Shown in pieces: positions 11,651 to 25,523 of a stretch of 64,000 nt of DNA (positions are counted from its first letter, which is position 1; each line of letters begins with the position of its first letter). Under the pieces are notes generated by a model. That model saw only the letters and a program-made list of their open reading frames with translations, did not search any database and was not told where the DNA came from. This stretch comes from Pseudisothecium myosuroides (taxonomy: Eukaryota > Streptophyta > Bryopsida > Hypnales > Lembophyllaceae): contig OX637295.1 in the NCBI GenBank assembly GCA_951799445.1, positions 1,736,001 to 1,800,000 of the forward strand. The letters are read 5' to 3'. The position numbers were made by a program, and so were the translations under genes.

Positions 11651-12845
11651 ACAATTAGTACATTACAGAAAGCAAATTGTACCTTGGCTTTCAGTTTAGA
11701 GCAGGAGCGCTTTTAGAGCACCCTCTCTTATACAGGGTCCCAATAATTTGGATGGCTGGTGAAACAGTAACCACTTCAATAATTTGCTGCACTGTAGAAC
11801 AAGTCTCAGTCATAATCAGGATTAGGCTAACTGAAGCATGTCTTTCACTAATCTTATCTAGTAATTAGTGAATCAGCGAGCTGGTTACCGAGCTGCACGG
11901 CTATAGGGCATCAGGCTCGTTCGGCTGCAGTGCCTGCACACCAAAATTGCGGACCCCGACACATTGGAACTAAATAAAGATATTATTCTATTTTAACAAG
12001 GGGGCACTACAATACAAATGTGGGGGACCCAGTTGGGGCCATTAACTTAAGCCATTTTAATACTTTTTTTATAAATGTTTTTATAAATGTTTTTCAAGTA
12101 GACCAGTAGATGGTCATGAGAACTTGGGAATATTCTTTCAATGGAAAGGTTCAGGACCTCAGAATGGAAAACCGAACTGAAGGCCGGGCGGGCATCATGC
12201 TGCTTTTCATCGGCGTACTTTGGATGAGATCCATCTCTCATTAGAAAATTATTTTATATATTAGAATATTAATTAGAATAATACCGTTACCATTCTTGTA
12301 TGTGTCTGATTGCTTAGACCTATTTTTCTATCATCTTATTCCCTTTTTGGACTAACTTATTTTGCATTTTAATGATTTTAGTCATATTTAGTTTAATAGT
12401 CTGGTTTCCGTTGTTTGTTTGTTGAGGAAGTCCGTTGTGGAGTGGCAACGGCAACTACGAAGTCTGATGGAGTTTATCTCAGATTGCTCTTTTGCTACGT
12501 TCATCAAGTGGGCCATTTGGTCCCAAAATGGAAAGGGCAAAAAATATAACTTCCTTTCATTTGTTTAAAAAAATAAAAAGATAAAAAATCTTTGGGGAAA
12601 GTTTGGCAAGATTATGAGAGCATCATCAATGGAACACTCTAAATGACTCACTAAATACATTTCTATTTTTTTTTGTAATGTAGGATTAGAACTTGTGATT
12701 ATTGGCGTTGGAAAGACATAGAAGCTCTCTCTTTAAATGGCCGCAATAAACTTTGGATTTGAAAAATGGACAATTGAAGTAGAGCCCAATCCACTGAAAG
12801 CAACCTAAAAGAAAATAAAAATTAATGTACCATGGCAAATCATAT
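11651..12845. other. Intergenic DNA
   Basis: No gene recognised. Short frames (11677-11868 plus, 12047-12241 minus) have no domain. Confidence 0.4.
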
Positions 12846-12849
12846 TTAA

Positions 12850-13180
12850 CCCCTAAAATTCCTTAACAGTTAAGCACCTAAATCACTACAAATTGTTGTT
12901 TTCAATGTATTCAATACAATTTGAAAAAACAATTTTTTTGAAAACATATATATCTATAGGATCTTGTGCATTGCTTATTGAAGAGTGTGTGGCAAAAACT
13001 TTGGTCAATTTGATTGCACAAATTAGAAGGTGCGAGCCTTTGAAGTGAGACAAAAAGTTTTTTGGGGTCTTGGTCGACAACTTCAATTGACTTTGACCAC
13101 CTTATACAACCATTGTTTGCACTATACACTATGATTTTAGAATTTATTCTGAACAAAGATTATATTAGGTACATGTATAC
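12850..13180. mobile_element. Truncated PB-900 family copy
   Basis: Starts at TTAA (12846-12849) followed by CCCCTAAAATTCC, nearly the PB-900 terminus. The interior follows copy 1: ctataggatcttgtgcatt, atgtggtaa-like and gactttgac words, and tttgcactatacac, in order. No right terminus was found, so the right boundary is approximate. Confidence 0.6.
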
Positions 13181-13369
13181 CAAATTTTAGAGATAGAAGA
13201 AGGATAAAAGATGTCCTAGAAAATCTTGTAATGTGACTATCCACTGAAAAGATGCAACCAATCTATTCCTCCGTGGCCCCCTGCGTCAAGAAAATCTGTG
13301 ACCGTCAAAATGTTTTGCAAAAATTCAGGGCCCCTTCACTATGCCGTTGATCTAAAATGAGAGGAAATA

Positions 13370-14720
13370 AATTTTTTTCCACCATCGATGTTCACGGTAG
13401 AAGATATGAGCCGTCCATAGTGTTAGGGTTTGGCTCCTTGAGAGTTTGCTTCGCCTTTGTGCGATATCTCTCGGGCACTAGATTGGACTCCAAGCTAGCT
13501 GACTTTGTCGTTCCACCCTCGTAGTGGCGGGCTCTTGTTGTCATCCTCCTGCGGACTCAACAATGGCGCATTCTGGGTTGCTGCCGTGGTGTCAATGCCA
13601 TTGTATAAGTCTACATCGCATCTCTGGCGCCTCCCAAGCCTTCGGGAAAGGCTAAGAAACATTAGGAAAAATTTGAGGCCCCAAAGGAGCTGCTTCAATC
13701 TTGTTTTCCATTCTGGGGAACAAAAATTTTAAAATTAATTTTTTTTTTTTTTAAAAATCAAGTCAGGTGGCCAGCAAGCAGCTTGCCTGCCTGCCAGCCA
13801 GGTGGCCGGCTAGGCAGCCTCGTTGCCTACGCAGGCCAGGCAGCCACACTTGGCTGGTTATTTATTTATTTTTGAATTTAAAAAATAATAATAATTTATT
13901 TCAAATGACATGGCAGTTTCCCCACCACCTCAGCTGCCTATGTATGACTTTTTTTTTTAGTTCAATGAAGCTCCCAAATTTGAGAACTTGTAAATAACTC
14001 GCAGCCCTTTTGAAGCCTCATTTCTCTTCTAATGGGTCTGAATTGCTTGGGGAGAATTAGGGCATGAAGAAATTGAGCTTTTTTGTGGGGTTGGTTTCAG
14101 TTGTTGTATGATGTGCGTTTGGTTTGATTTGCAGCTCTCTCAGATGTTGCATTTGTGGTTTATCTTATGCATTGCGTTGCAATGGTTGATGCACAAGTTG
14201 CTTGGATGTTTGTTGCATTTGTGGTGTATCTTTTGCATTGTGTTGCGATAGTTGATGCACAAGTTGCTTGGATGTTTGTTGCATTTGTGGTGTATCTTTT
14301 GCATTGTGTTGCGATAGTTGATGCACAAGTTGCTTGGATGTTTGTTGGGTTTTGTTTGATTTTCGGGTTTGGGAGGTTCAGGGTTATACGTTGGTTGGGT
14401 TTTGGGTGCATTTCCATGTTATTTTTTGGTGCAATAGGATTTAAGCATGATGATTGGGGAGGGAGAAAGCATGGCAGTAAATGTGGTTGTAACGATTATG
14501 TTGAATTCAGTTTTTATTTTTTTGTAATTCTCTTTTGTGGTGGCTTCAGATCAAATCGCACCATCGCAAGTGATTGCTTGATCAAATTGAGAGTTGAGCT
14601 GAGTATTGGGGTGTCTGACATTGGTTCCGAGTTCATCACTGTTGCAAGGAGGAGACTCCAATGAAGGCAAGTTTTGGTGAGGCTTTGAGTTTTTTTTTGG
14701 AGCATTAGCAACATGGAATG
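13370..14720. other. Gene-like but noncoding block
   Basis: This block is less AT-rich than its surroundings and contains agggtttgg-type leader words (13425-13436), a GC-rich gcctgcctgccagcc-type direct and inverted repeat (13760-13860), and a minisatellite (14145-14342). No conserved protein could be read on either strand. It may be a decayed or captured gene fragment. The tail at 14870-15010 resembles 26560-26660, which follows a similar block. Confidence 0.35.
14145..14342. repeat. 66-bp minisatellite, three units
   Basis: Three tandem 66-bp units begin gttgcatttgtggtktatct and end gcaagttgcttggatgttt-like. Because 66 is a multiple of three, both strands stay open across the array, giving artificial repetitive frames (14155-14664 plus, 14160-14417 minus). 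Confidence 0.93.
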
Positions 14721-17700
14721 ACAGACCAGGTGTTGCTAAGATTTTAGGGTTGTTTAGTATTTTAGAGGTTTTAGGAGTTTTTTAAAATGCTTGCAAATGA
14801 ACATTTTGAAGTTCTTTAAAAAAGACAACATGTGTACGTGTTTGAGAATTTTTACATTTAAAAGAGAAATGACCAGTGTACCCCTTTCACAATTTGTATA
14901 ACACTTGTGCAGCCAATGGAAAAGTGACACAAGTATCCTTTATGTATGTAATGTATTGTTTTCTCAAGAAATCACAGTTTGTCACTATCCACTCAAAAGA
15001 CAACCTACCTGCAATGTGACTATATGCCAAAAGTTGACAATATTTTAGTGCAATTTGCAAATAACATATCCTTCTCAAATTCCCTGCGGTAGATGCAAAG
15101 ATTTCTACTTTTTTCTATAAAGGAAAATAAATAAATAATGATTTGATCTAAATCTCAAAATTCTATTGAATTTAGAGTTGATTATAATGTTTATGCCCTT
15201 GGGCATCCTTTAAATAATGTGTAACAACTGTACCCAACTTGTTTTTGGTCTTGTTCCTAGTCTTATTCCTAATTTGTTCTAGGTCTTGTTCCAGGTCTAG
15301 GTCTTGTTTCCTAACCTCATTCTCTTTACTTCTTACCCAATTCTTGTTCCTTTATCCACTTTTGACATCAAGAAAGTGATCATGTCAAAGGCAATTTTGA
15401 ATAATTGATATGACCTTGAATTACACTTCAATGCTAATTTCTATGGCCATTGCAATTTGAGATGGTCAATACTATTTGGCATGGACTCATGGCCCTCATA
15501 TTACATACTAACTAAATGACATGTACTACCTAAATGATGCTATTCATTTGAAGGTCACAATAGTGTACAATAAGGTCCAATAAACTTTGGAATTTTTTGC
15601 TTCACCTTGGTTGTGACTATGAAAATATTCTCATTCCAAATGCTAGGCAAAGACTTTGCACATCTAATTTGCAAACATGTCATGCCCTTAATCCTACACC
15701 ACATGGGCATCGATTTTTTTTGAGCGAATTTTCGCTCAAAAGCGATGAAAAAAAATCTTCTCATATTTTGTATATGGAAATGGTCAAAATTTGAACTGAA
15801 GGATTCGCCAAAAACATCGCTATGACACCCTTTCCATCGCCGTTGATTTCCAAGACAAAGCCATACATCGCTTCGTGGAGCGACATGGATCTTCTACTCA
15901 TCGTGCATTGCGAAGTAGGCCTACCAGCTCATTGCGCACTTTTATTTCCAAAATAAATTAAAATATTTTATCCATGCAAGTTTGGGTGGCCAAGTTTGGT
16001 TGGTGGATACCGCAAGTTTGTCGTTGGCGTTGCTGAATCTTGGCCGATACCGCAAGTTTGGTTGGTCGAGCTACAAAAGCTTGTGGCTGCAAAATTGCGA
16101 ATCTGCGATCTCTCCCAGTCTCCCATCGCTCTGTTCTAAAATTACTACGGGAAACTTACTCGCATTCCGCATCTACACTGGAGCACTCGCGGAGAAGTGC
16201 ACCGATGAGTCGATGACTCAATGAGGTCACTGAATGAGGGAGTGTTATCTGGAGGTAAGCAACTATACACCATTTGTATTGGAGTCTGTAAGGTACAGAT
16301 GAGCAGGAAGAACAAATTGGACAGAAGAGCCAGGAGTTGAGGTGCCTTCTTCTGGCAAGTGGAGAGTGCCTGATTGATTCCTAGCGAGAAAGACAATTGG
16401 TCAGAATTGGGTAGGTACAAAAAAGGAAAGCTCGCACTACTTCCGAGCCTACAAGGACATAGCTGTGTGACAATTGAAGCTTCGAGACTTGGAGAGATTG
16501 GAAGCTTGAATCTACAATTTTGGACCGGAGAATTGGAAGAGGTAGTAGACTCGTAGCAACAAAGTTTGTATGTGTTGCCAGTTTCCAATCTGTGATATAA
16601 TCCAGTCACTTTAATTGAGGCCGTGTCTCACCAACGTTACACTACTGAGCAAAGATCACAAAAAGAGCAGACTTCAATCAGTTCAATAGGGATTCAATGG
16701 GGATTCAATCGGGACGATGGTTCCACAGACTCCCTTCTAAGCATGTCTGCTATTGAACTTATCACCAATCTATAAGCCCGAAAGATTAAAGCCAGCATCG
16801 TTTTGGTGCATTTCGAAATAAAAATGAAATGTGTACAAAAAATACTTATGGCTTATGATAGAGTCATCTCCTTTAACAAACCTTCAGTTCCTTCATATGA
16901 TGTTCCTTGATACGAGAATACCAGATACCCCCTGTCCGCTATTACAAGTGGGCGACAAATCTGGCTTCCATCAGCAACGATTTGGATGTTCCACTGTTCG
17001 CACGAAAAGAGCTCAAAAAATGGAGCTTACAATAATTGACTACAATGAATGCCGTAACTCTCAAAGAAAAATAAAATGTAAGGAGTCCAAAGAGACCACA
17101 ATGAAATGATGTCTTCTAATTGAGCAACACGTGCTGAGAGATATGGTTACAAGCAATATAGAATTATAGATGGAGATTTGATGAATTTGAGTTTTAATAT
17201 ATGTTTTTTGTTTACTTTGCATGTTTGAATGATTTGATATGTAATGCTTATATATGAGTTATACAATAAAATTTGATGAGTTTGGGGTTACATTGATTGA
17301 CTTTAGGATTATTATCAAATTGGTTGATCTAGTTATTTGGCATTCATGTTGAAATTGTCTTCTCAATTAAGGGTGTTACATTCAATTTTTACTTTTATAA
17401 TATCAATTCATAATTTTTGCTATTGATTTTCTGGTTACATCAATTTTCAATATATACAATTTTTGATGGGTGTTGCACATTTGACTTCCAAAAAAAATTG
17501 AAGTCGCGATTTTTTACTATCATCTCAAATCCCAAATCGCCACGGAGCAAGAAAAAAAATTGATTTTGCTAATTATTTATACATTACCAAATCAAATTAG
17601 CAAATGAAGCCCCTTCTCCAGCACAAAGTATCGGTACCTGTACTGCCTACGGAAATTGAAAAAAAAATCCCAGCATTGTATGCATTCTACACCTAATGCA

Positions 17701-18330
17701 ATTGCTTCTCGCCATAGTATTGAGCCATAGTCAAAAATTTGGATGCTTGATTGTTGATTTCCTAAAACAATATAGGTGATGACTCTTTGCTGTAGACGAC
17801 TTCACGACTACCTCACAATTTTTCTTCCTTCTCTTTTTACTACCTTTGATTTGCATTTAAGTCTTCTTTCTTTGCGAAGTCGATTCCCTCAATTCACCTT
17901 CACAACTTTCTTCTAATTTTGGTTCAATTTTTTGGAGGGCTTATACACAATTCAATTGCAAAACAACGCAAAAGTAGTACCAACCCATATAGTGTAATTC
18001 ATAGTGCCACATTCTTTGCAAATTGTTCCATGTTGTGATTTCCTCCATCGCCTATAGTTCCTCCACATCCTTTTTTTTCTGTTTTATCATTCAGTGATCT
18101 TTTGTTTTATCTCTCTATTATGATTCTATTTCATCTCAATTTCACTATTCCATTTCAACTCACTATTTCATTTCATTACCTTTGACCTAGACAAATCTAT
18201 TCTAGCTTAAGATTCATTTTAAGTTTGCTGCACACATCTAGTGAGTTACAATTTTTACGTCATTAGTTTTTTTCCGCTCGGAAATTTCTAGTTGAATTCT
18301 TACGGGTCACTTTTTGCTCACCAGATTCCA
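14721..18330. other. Intergenic DNA
   Basis: No supported gene. A 154-codon minus-strand frame at 16145-16609 encodes a Cys/Ser/Leu-rich peptide with one hydrophobic stretch, no recognised family. Around 15970-16070 the phrase taccgcaagtttg is repeated. Elsewhere the DNA is AT-rich. Confidence 0.4.
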
Positions 18331-18334
18331 ATGC

Positions 18335-19250
18335 AAAGAAGAACATTGAGCGACAATGAGAGAGAGCTCTAATCATTGGTATGCGTTGCAATGGAATGAA
18401 ATGCAAAGACATTGCCGAATTAATGAAATGCCTTGTTTCATTGTTTCTATTGTTTCAACAAAGTAGAAAACATCCAGATGCCTTGCAACTCAGAAATCAG
18501 GATCCGTTGGCCTAGAAATCTATCTGATCGTGTACTAAGAGACCTATCTCAGTTCATCAATCATGACGAGAGTCATGATCAACAACAACCTGGGGAATGC
18601 TTATAGTAACTTTTTGGGTGCATCATAATACCATCCGCATGTATATCCATAGGTTTGATTTTGGAAATTGTATTGCTCCTAAAAATCCTATCTCAATATA
18701 GAATATAAAGCTAAAAGATTGACATTCACTGGCAAACATTGTCATTGGACAAATCAAGATTGAAACAAAGTCATCTAGACGGATGAGTTGTCATTTGAAT
18801 TTGGCAAGAACTCTTGGTGGATTAGAATTTGGAGAAAAGTACATGAAAGATATGCATCAAATTGTATCACATCTAGGTTTAAATTTGGACAAACATTTGT
18901 GATTGTTTGTAGGGATCTTCACAAGATTTGACCAAAATCCATTGGTCTTCATGCCTTTGGTCTTCATGTTTGTCTCAAAGTAAACAAAGCACAAGTAAAT
19001 TTGGCCATAATGTTATGAAGGTACATTCAGTGGGTTCTATTTCATGCATGATTAATTTCATAAACTTATACTTTTGGAAGATGATACTTCAATCCATTGT
19101 AATAAAATTCCATAAATATGGAGGCAAGCTCATAAGATGAAGAATTCAGATTGGTCTCCTAATTCACCTAACTTAAACCCTATAAAAAACTTGTAGAAGC
19201 ATTAGAAAAATTTGGACTCTTTAGATGACTACTAAGGTTTGACAAGCTCA
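18335..19250 (+). pseudogene. Decayed Tc1-like (DD34E) transposase
   Basis: Reading across frameshifts and stops recovers the Tc1/mariner layout in order. An N-terminal helix-turn-helix (IIGMRCNGMKCKDIAELMK, about 18367-18428) is followed by a GRPR-like block and second helix (RWPRNLSDRVLRDLSQFI, from about 18500). The first catalytic Asp lies in RLTFTGKHCHWTNQD...VIWTDELSFEFG (18717-18830), then IWRKVHERYASNCITSRFKFG (about 18830-18890). The second Asp is in LEDDTSIHCNKIP (about 19075-19112) and the last motif reads SPNSPNLNPIKNL (about 19155-19192). Exactly 34 residues separate the second Asp from the position of the catalytic Glu, which is Lys here (GAA to AAA), so it belonged to the DD34E Tc1 group. 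Several stops and frame changes make it a pseudogene. Terminal inverted repeats were not found. Confidence 0.8.
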
Positions 19251-21807
19251 TCTATTTTTGGAATCCTATTGAGCTATTCAAAGAATGAAATCTTGTTTAT
19301 TTTTTATTTTTTTAATAATAAATGGAAACCATTGTATTAAGAAAAAAAGATAACCGCCAAGATGAGCAACAAAAAGAAACAAAGAACTAAGAGAACAAAC
19401 AAAGAGGAGGACCCTCTTTGTTCCACCTAATAGAGTAACCGACCCTAGTAGCAAGAACCGGGGATTGTAACCAAATATTAGAGAACTTGGTCCAAATCCT
19501 ATCAGAATGTTGAGGACTTTGAAGAAATCTTTGACAAAGAGAGATTCATTTTGTATAAATATAGGGATTGATAAGAGTATATCTCACTTTTCTATTCCGT
19601 GATCATCACAGGAGGATACTTGCAATGTCACTCTTTCTTTAACTATAATTTTGTGGTTATTTAATGTGGAGTCAGATGATGACTAGAAAGAAGATTGTGT
19701 TCTGTTTTGTAGTCCTTTATTAAGAATTTTTTACTATTAATGCGTCAAATTAGACTGTAATTGCCTCTTCAAGGATTTTTTCCTTTCAAGTTTTTTTATT
19801 GAGGAGAGAGAGTTCAAAAAAGAAAAAAATTGGATGCATCCTAGCCACTTTCACCATGTACCCGGAAACACGGAAATAATACGTACAACTTTAAAAAAAA
19901 TCGTTTTATTTTTTAAAATTGAATGAATAAGCTTATAGCAATCAGAACATTATATCAAACCCTTGATTGCTTGTAGGTCTCTAAGTCTTGGTCAGGTTTA
20001 TGCTAGGCAACAACAATAAACACATCAATTGACGTGAATTGTGTATTTGTTGCTGCAAGCGAACCTTGAGCAATTGGATTACATGCTACAATTGTAAGTT
20101 TGTCATTTATGTTGCAGCATAGCTTAGAGGCATGATTAGAAATTCTTAGAGTTAATTAATTTTACAAGGTTTACTTTGTATCAGTAGTGTAAGTGACATA
20201 CAACAATCTCATAGGAGGATAAAAAACAATTATTTTCCTATGTTGAACCTAAGAGCCAAGACATTGAAAATCTTTTGTGTTATGGTATTTTGGAGAATCT
20301 AAAGAAGTCTTCAAATGGAGACATTAAACTCTATTACATGTGGCTTAATTCATGGATGTTGCTTTTGATGTTTTCATAGCTTAATTCATAAATAATAAAC
20401 TTTATAGAAGATTGCAAGGCAAATTATGCAACAAAAAATGATTTTAGCATAGAAAAATTAATAAATGGAATTTAAGTGCTAAAAATCATGAAGATACAGT
20501 GAAATTGAAATATGAGATTGTACGAGGAGGCAACATAAAAGTCAACATTATTTCTAGTTGGCACAAAGTAAGCCTTGTAAAATTAATGTTTGATGGTCTT
20601 CTGACTTAAGCACTGAAGTCAATTCTTTTGGCAATTACAAAATTGAATCATTGAACGTTGGTTATTAGAAGTCAAGATCCTTCAATTTGAGGAACTAAAG
20701 AGGCAAAACAATAGCCACTATGTTTTTACACTTCTTCCGTGTATTCACTTTCTATCATCTTTTCCCACTCCAACTACAATAAATGCAAAATCTTTCGATG
20801 TTGTATGCCCCATGCTAATCTAAACTTCGTGTCGTAGCTATGACATAGGCCAGTGCCGATGTATAATTAGTGCATGAGAGGGGGATTGCAATCAATACCT
20901 CATAAGAATTGTTAACAACTAGAACATCCTTATTATACTCTAGCGATATACACTCCCGACCAACTACTTTGTCCCTTATAAAATAAAAATTCATGTACAA
21001 ATTTTGATGTCCAATATGGTATTTGAATACAACGCTAGGCATTGAAATTGTACACTTTATGATGTCTTTTCTATATTGGTCTTCAAAGACCATCCTGAAT
21101 TCATGAGATTAGCAAAGGCAACGTTGTACAAGTTTCAGATTGTGATAAAAGTAAAGGTTTGGATTCTATTTGTACGTAGCCAATGAAAACAGATCAACGC
21201 AAATTATAAAAGATACAAACCACTTAATTGAGCTTTTGCAGGACCCAGAGATGGACTTTGGAGTTGCTCTAATATTATGAAAAAGCTTGGTTTGGAAACG
21301 TTCAGACGTACTTATGCTATGATAGAGAGTTAAATCAAAGCAATGGTATCTTTTTAAATTTCTTATGGAGAGAGTGGTCAGTTGGTGGAGCATAGACATA
21401 CTTTAATAATAATATTGATTGGTCATAGAGCTCGCGGTGAGTTTGGTCATGGTCGATTCATTCTCTTATATATCATGCAATACAAAAATTAGGCCCAACG
21501 CAGATGTTAGCTTGAAACGTCATCAATATTGGAGGGAAAGAGATCTATGCAATCAATTTAATATCCCACTACCATTAAAAACACTATGAACTCCAAAATT
21601 GACCAAACTTGCTTCAATTTGTGAACAGTGCAACAACTGCAGTTGATCGACTTAAAGATGAAGGTTGCATGTTTTTATTTTCTAGTATCATAACAAACTA
21701 ACCATTTTCTATTAACTACATGGCACAACGACCATCCAACAATAAATACGTCTCATTGCTATTAATCAGAGCTTGTTGTTTGATTTGTCATGCATTGATC
21801 AATGGAT
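19251..21807. other. AT-rich intergenic DNA
   Basis: No supported gene. Two short minus-strand frames (20815-21093 and 21166-21399) have no recognised domain. Confidence 0.4.
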
Positions 21808-21811
21808 TCCT

Positions 21812-22570
21812 GGGTGATTGCAAGAAACACTTATCCTATTTCTTGTCCCCTTGCCCTCAAAAATTGACTTTTTGCTCATAACTTTTGCATTGTTCGTCCA
21901 TTTGGCATGAGATTTGGAATGATGGTAGATGCTAAAGTTGCAGACTTTGTGTAAATTTAAAAAAAAAATTAAAAATTAGTTTACTATTTTTAACCTGCCC
22001 CCGGTTGGGTGTCTACTTTGGCCATTTTGGGGGGTTTTAGTCCTATTTTTCACCCAAAAATGCGAATTTGAAGCCACAAATTGGACATGTTGGAGGTCTA
22101 CTAACATTACAAAGGCTAACGATGAGTTTTTATGAAAATAGCAACATGTCGGTTGCACACATGGGGTCAAAATGACCTTCCTTTGCGCCAAAGCTATGAA
22201 GAGGGAAAAAATTTCCTTCATGAATTTTTTGGTGCAATGCGAGCGCAGTCTTCTCTAGCAAAATGGCTTTTTTATGGAATTTTTTTGAATGTTTTTTGAA
22301 TTACTAAAAATGAAAATCTCCACAGATCCCTTTTCTGCTATTTTCAGTTCCCAGCAACTTCTGCAGTATTTTGTAGTAATCCGTAGTACTGCATAGTACT
22401 ACATAGTACTAAATCAATGGTTTAGATTTCTAGGTGCCTTGAATCAACGGTTCAAATCTGCCAGGGTGCTTCTAAAACGTAGTATTAGTAGTATTGCATA
22501 GTACTGCCAATCCTATGGCCCCAAAACGCAGTTTTGACGGAAAAATGTGAAGTGTTTCTTGCAACCAACC
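21812..22570. mobile_element. Non-autonomous DNA transposon with 4-bp target duplication (family M4, copy A)
   Basis: A 759-bp unit begins GGGTGATTGCAAGAAACACTT and ends with an imperfect inverse, AAGTGTTTCTTGCAACCAACC. It is flanked by the direct 4-bp repeat TCCT (21808-21811 and 22571-22574). The interior is AT-rich with many AGTACT-type words (22370-22410 and 22490-22505) and has no transposase frame. Three more copies with the same termini lie at 32344-33072, 40388-41116 and 61612-62401. The superfamily is unknown; 4-bp duplications that are not TTAA rule out piggyBac. Confidence 0.88.
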
Positions 22571-22574
22571 TCCT

Positions 22575-24496
22575 TTAGTTTGCTACAAATAGTGTTGCCA
22601 AATGCACAAGTCCCTCTACTACTTGATTACAACAATTCCATAAAATTCTATAGCAGTTGTAAGACTTCACTCTTTCTTTCAGTGAATGATGAAGAAACCT
22701 CCTACTGAACATGACCTGAAGGCTCAGAAACTTCTAATCAATTATCTATGCATTAATGAAAATTGTTCATCTTTACTCATTTTTTCAACAAATCTCGAAT
22801 GAAAACTATTCATTTGTACTCACCTTTCCAACAAATCTCGATATCTAAACACAAGATTACATATATAAGATCACATTTAAGATCACAAGGTCACATATAT
22901 AAATGAAATTATACAAGGGAAAAACTAAAAAGCCTCTTATTGACAACAATGTATGATTTGATTAGAACTTGGCTCTCATAGAATGTCACTTGTTACAAAC
23001 ATTATGCACATTTGAAACCCTAATTAACTTAATTAATTGTCCAAGAACTACTAATTCCAACAGACCTCAGGGCTAAAAACTCACCCTAATCCTAGCAGAT
23101 CAAGAATGGAGTTTAAAGTTCAACACAGACCATAAAATTATGAACAACTGAAACAATGATCATTATCAATTCAAAAAGAGAGAAAAGGTAGACAAACAAT
23201 TGCAAAGAAGTTGGAGGTGTGGAATTGTTAAGTCTCCGGACAATTATTGTGACTTGTAAGCATGGCGGATAAGCACCCATGTCACCACATTCACTATAAG
23301 AAACCCGTGTTTTATGTGACATTTTCATGATTTTATGAATGGATTTTAGTAAACATCCAATAAACAACTTGTGTTCTTATGTCAATAATAACGTCCAATG
23401 TAATATCCAGATGTTACAAAGATTATTGTAAACATTGTAGCAATAATTGTTTAGTACTACAATTCAAACACAAAACTGAAGATATGACCTGCGTCTCTTT
23501 CTCATTGTGTAAATTTTATTCAAAACTACAGCAAATGATTCATAATTGATTGGAAAGCCTAATTGTTACAATAATTTTGAGGTCAATCAATAAATCATCA
23601 ATATCACACAAAAAATGGCTTCCTTGTAATTTTGAATGAAGAACAATCTATCTAGTAATACCGGACCAATGAATATATACAACTATGAAGGACCTCTAGG
23701 AAGAAACATGAAACAAATTATTTGTGAAACAAATGTATTGATACAAAAAGACAAGAGGATCATCATAGCACATGTTTCACCTAGAACGCAACTTGAACGC
23801 ATTCAAGCTTCCCACAACTTGAATGCACTTGTCACACAACTTGAATTTTCTCGCTCAATCGCGAACTTAGACCGGAGGTTTAGAGGCTCTGGAACCTTCT
23901 TCTCGATTGATTTCTCAATTGATCTCCTTCTCACACATTATGAGTAGTATCTTGTCTCTTAAATGTACGTGACGAGGTGCAAGAACCTGTGTCGTCACGC
24001 ATCTATCCATGTTGATGTTGGACCTCTATCATTAGGGAATCACAAGATAAGAATCATTGATTGCCGCTTTCATTAGACTATATCAGGAATCAATGGCTTG
24101 CTTAGGTCTCATATTGATATGAATTTGCCATGTTGCATAACGTAGGCTTAATTGTCACATCGAGTGAGATAAGATCATCATAAGTCCGTGACAGGCAGAC
24201 ATATCAGATGGTTTGGACGAACCAGACAGATAATGTGACTAATTTAAAGTAGTCACATCAGACAGATTAGAGTCATTGGACATCCCGGATGGGCGGACAA
24301 ATTGGACGGTTCAAACAGACAATTGAAGCATAGTAACTATGAATTCATGCAGATTACATTGGTCGAGATGGTGAATGAAGTCATGGCTAACATGGAAAGA
24401 AGGTGAATAGAAAGGCTTTCTTTTGGTTAATTTGACAAAAGTGCAAGCCTTTTATTCTCTATAATTTAATCTCTCTACAATGTGGAACAATCCTCT
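22575..24496. other. AT-rich intergenic DNA with one dispersed repeat
   Basis: No gene recognised. The stretch 23288-23405 (cactataagaaac... to ...caatgtaatat) matches 29950-30062 in the same orientation, including catccaataaacaactt/catccaatataacaacct and tatgtcaayaataac. Element class unknown. Confidence 0.5.
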
Positions 24497-25070
24497 AAGC
24501 CCCAAGGCCATTTTTTTTTCCAAAAATGACTCAAAACTACCATTTCTGCTGCATTCATCCAAGAAAACTAGAAAAAAAGTTTAAAAAAAATCTAACTATA
24601 GGATCTTGTACTTCATTTGTTTCAAATCATGTGGTAAGAATTTCATCAAATTAATTTGACCATATGAATTGGAAGATATTAGCATTCAAAGTTGGACAAA
24701 ACATTTTTTTCAAGAACATCCTTAGATTGCCCAAAAAACAAGATTGTCCATAATTTTCTCATCACTAGTTCTAATTGAATGAATAGAATGAATCAAAGTC
24801 TTACATATAGACAAAAATATAATATTTTAGGAAAAATTATTTTAATTTTTTGTGAATTTTTGGGGGTTGCCCCTCAACCTCTATTTTCGGCTTTTTGTGC
24901 CACAACTTTTGCTTCCAAGCACCGATTGAAATAAAAATTATATTCCCCAAAAGCTTGTGTGTTTTTCTAGCTTTACAAAAAGTTTTAGAAAATTATGATG
25001 AATATTGAGACTGTATGAGCCTACCTAAAGTTGCATTTTGGCCCCCGTAGGGCCAATGGTACTTTAGGGG
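24497..25070. mobile_element. PB-900 family copy with internal deletion
   Basis: The right end TGGTACTTTAGGGG followed by TTAA (25071-25074) is intact. The left end has decayed (about 24497, ccccaaggcc). The interior follows copy 1 closely: ggaagatattagcattcaaag, caagattgtccata and agcaccgattgaa in order, but about 350 bp of the middle is missing. Confidence 0.75.
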
Positions 25071-25523
25071 TTAAAAAAAATAATCCTTCATAATTGTCTA
25101 CTAGATTCCTAGATGCAAGTTTGAATGTGCACAGACTTGTGAGCAATGAACATACACTTCAAAGTTTTTCAGGTTAGGGTTTTCCCTTGCAATTCATATT
25201 GTCGTCCACATTTTTTAGCCGTACCAAGATTTATGAGCTAGGCTATAAATTCTTGCCAATAAAATAGAAAAACTAATGCTATTGTTGTGATTCTTGAAAC
25301 TCAAAATTTGTGCCGAACAATTTTTCATTCAGTTCTTGTTGTTGCATTATTATCTTCTGTATAACTTCTCAAAAATCTTTCTAACATCTGAATATTGTAC
25401 CTTAGACTGGCATGTTATGTTTGCCATCAACAAATAGCTAATGATCTCTTTTTTTAATCCCCTTCTCAGGAATAGATGATGACAATGATGTTGCAATGTT
25501 GAGGCCCCTGCAAAAATGCTGAG

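Noticed and set aside
14155..14664. 169-codon repetitive hydrophobic frame
   Set aside because: Its length comes from a 66-bp minisatellite whose period is a multiple of three; the opposite strand is open too.
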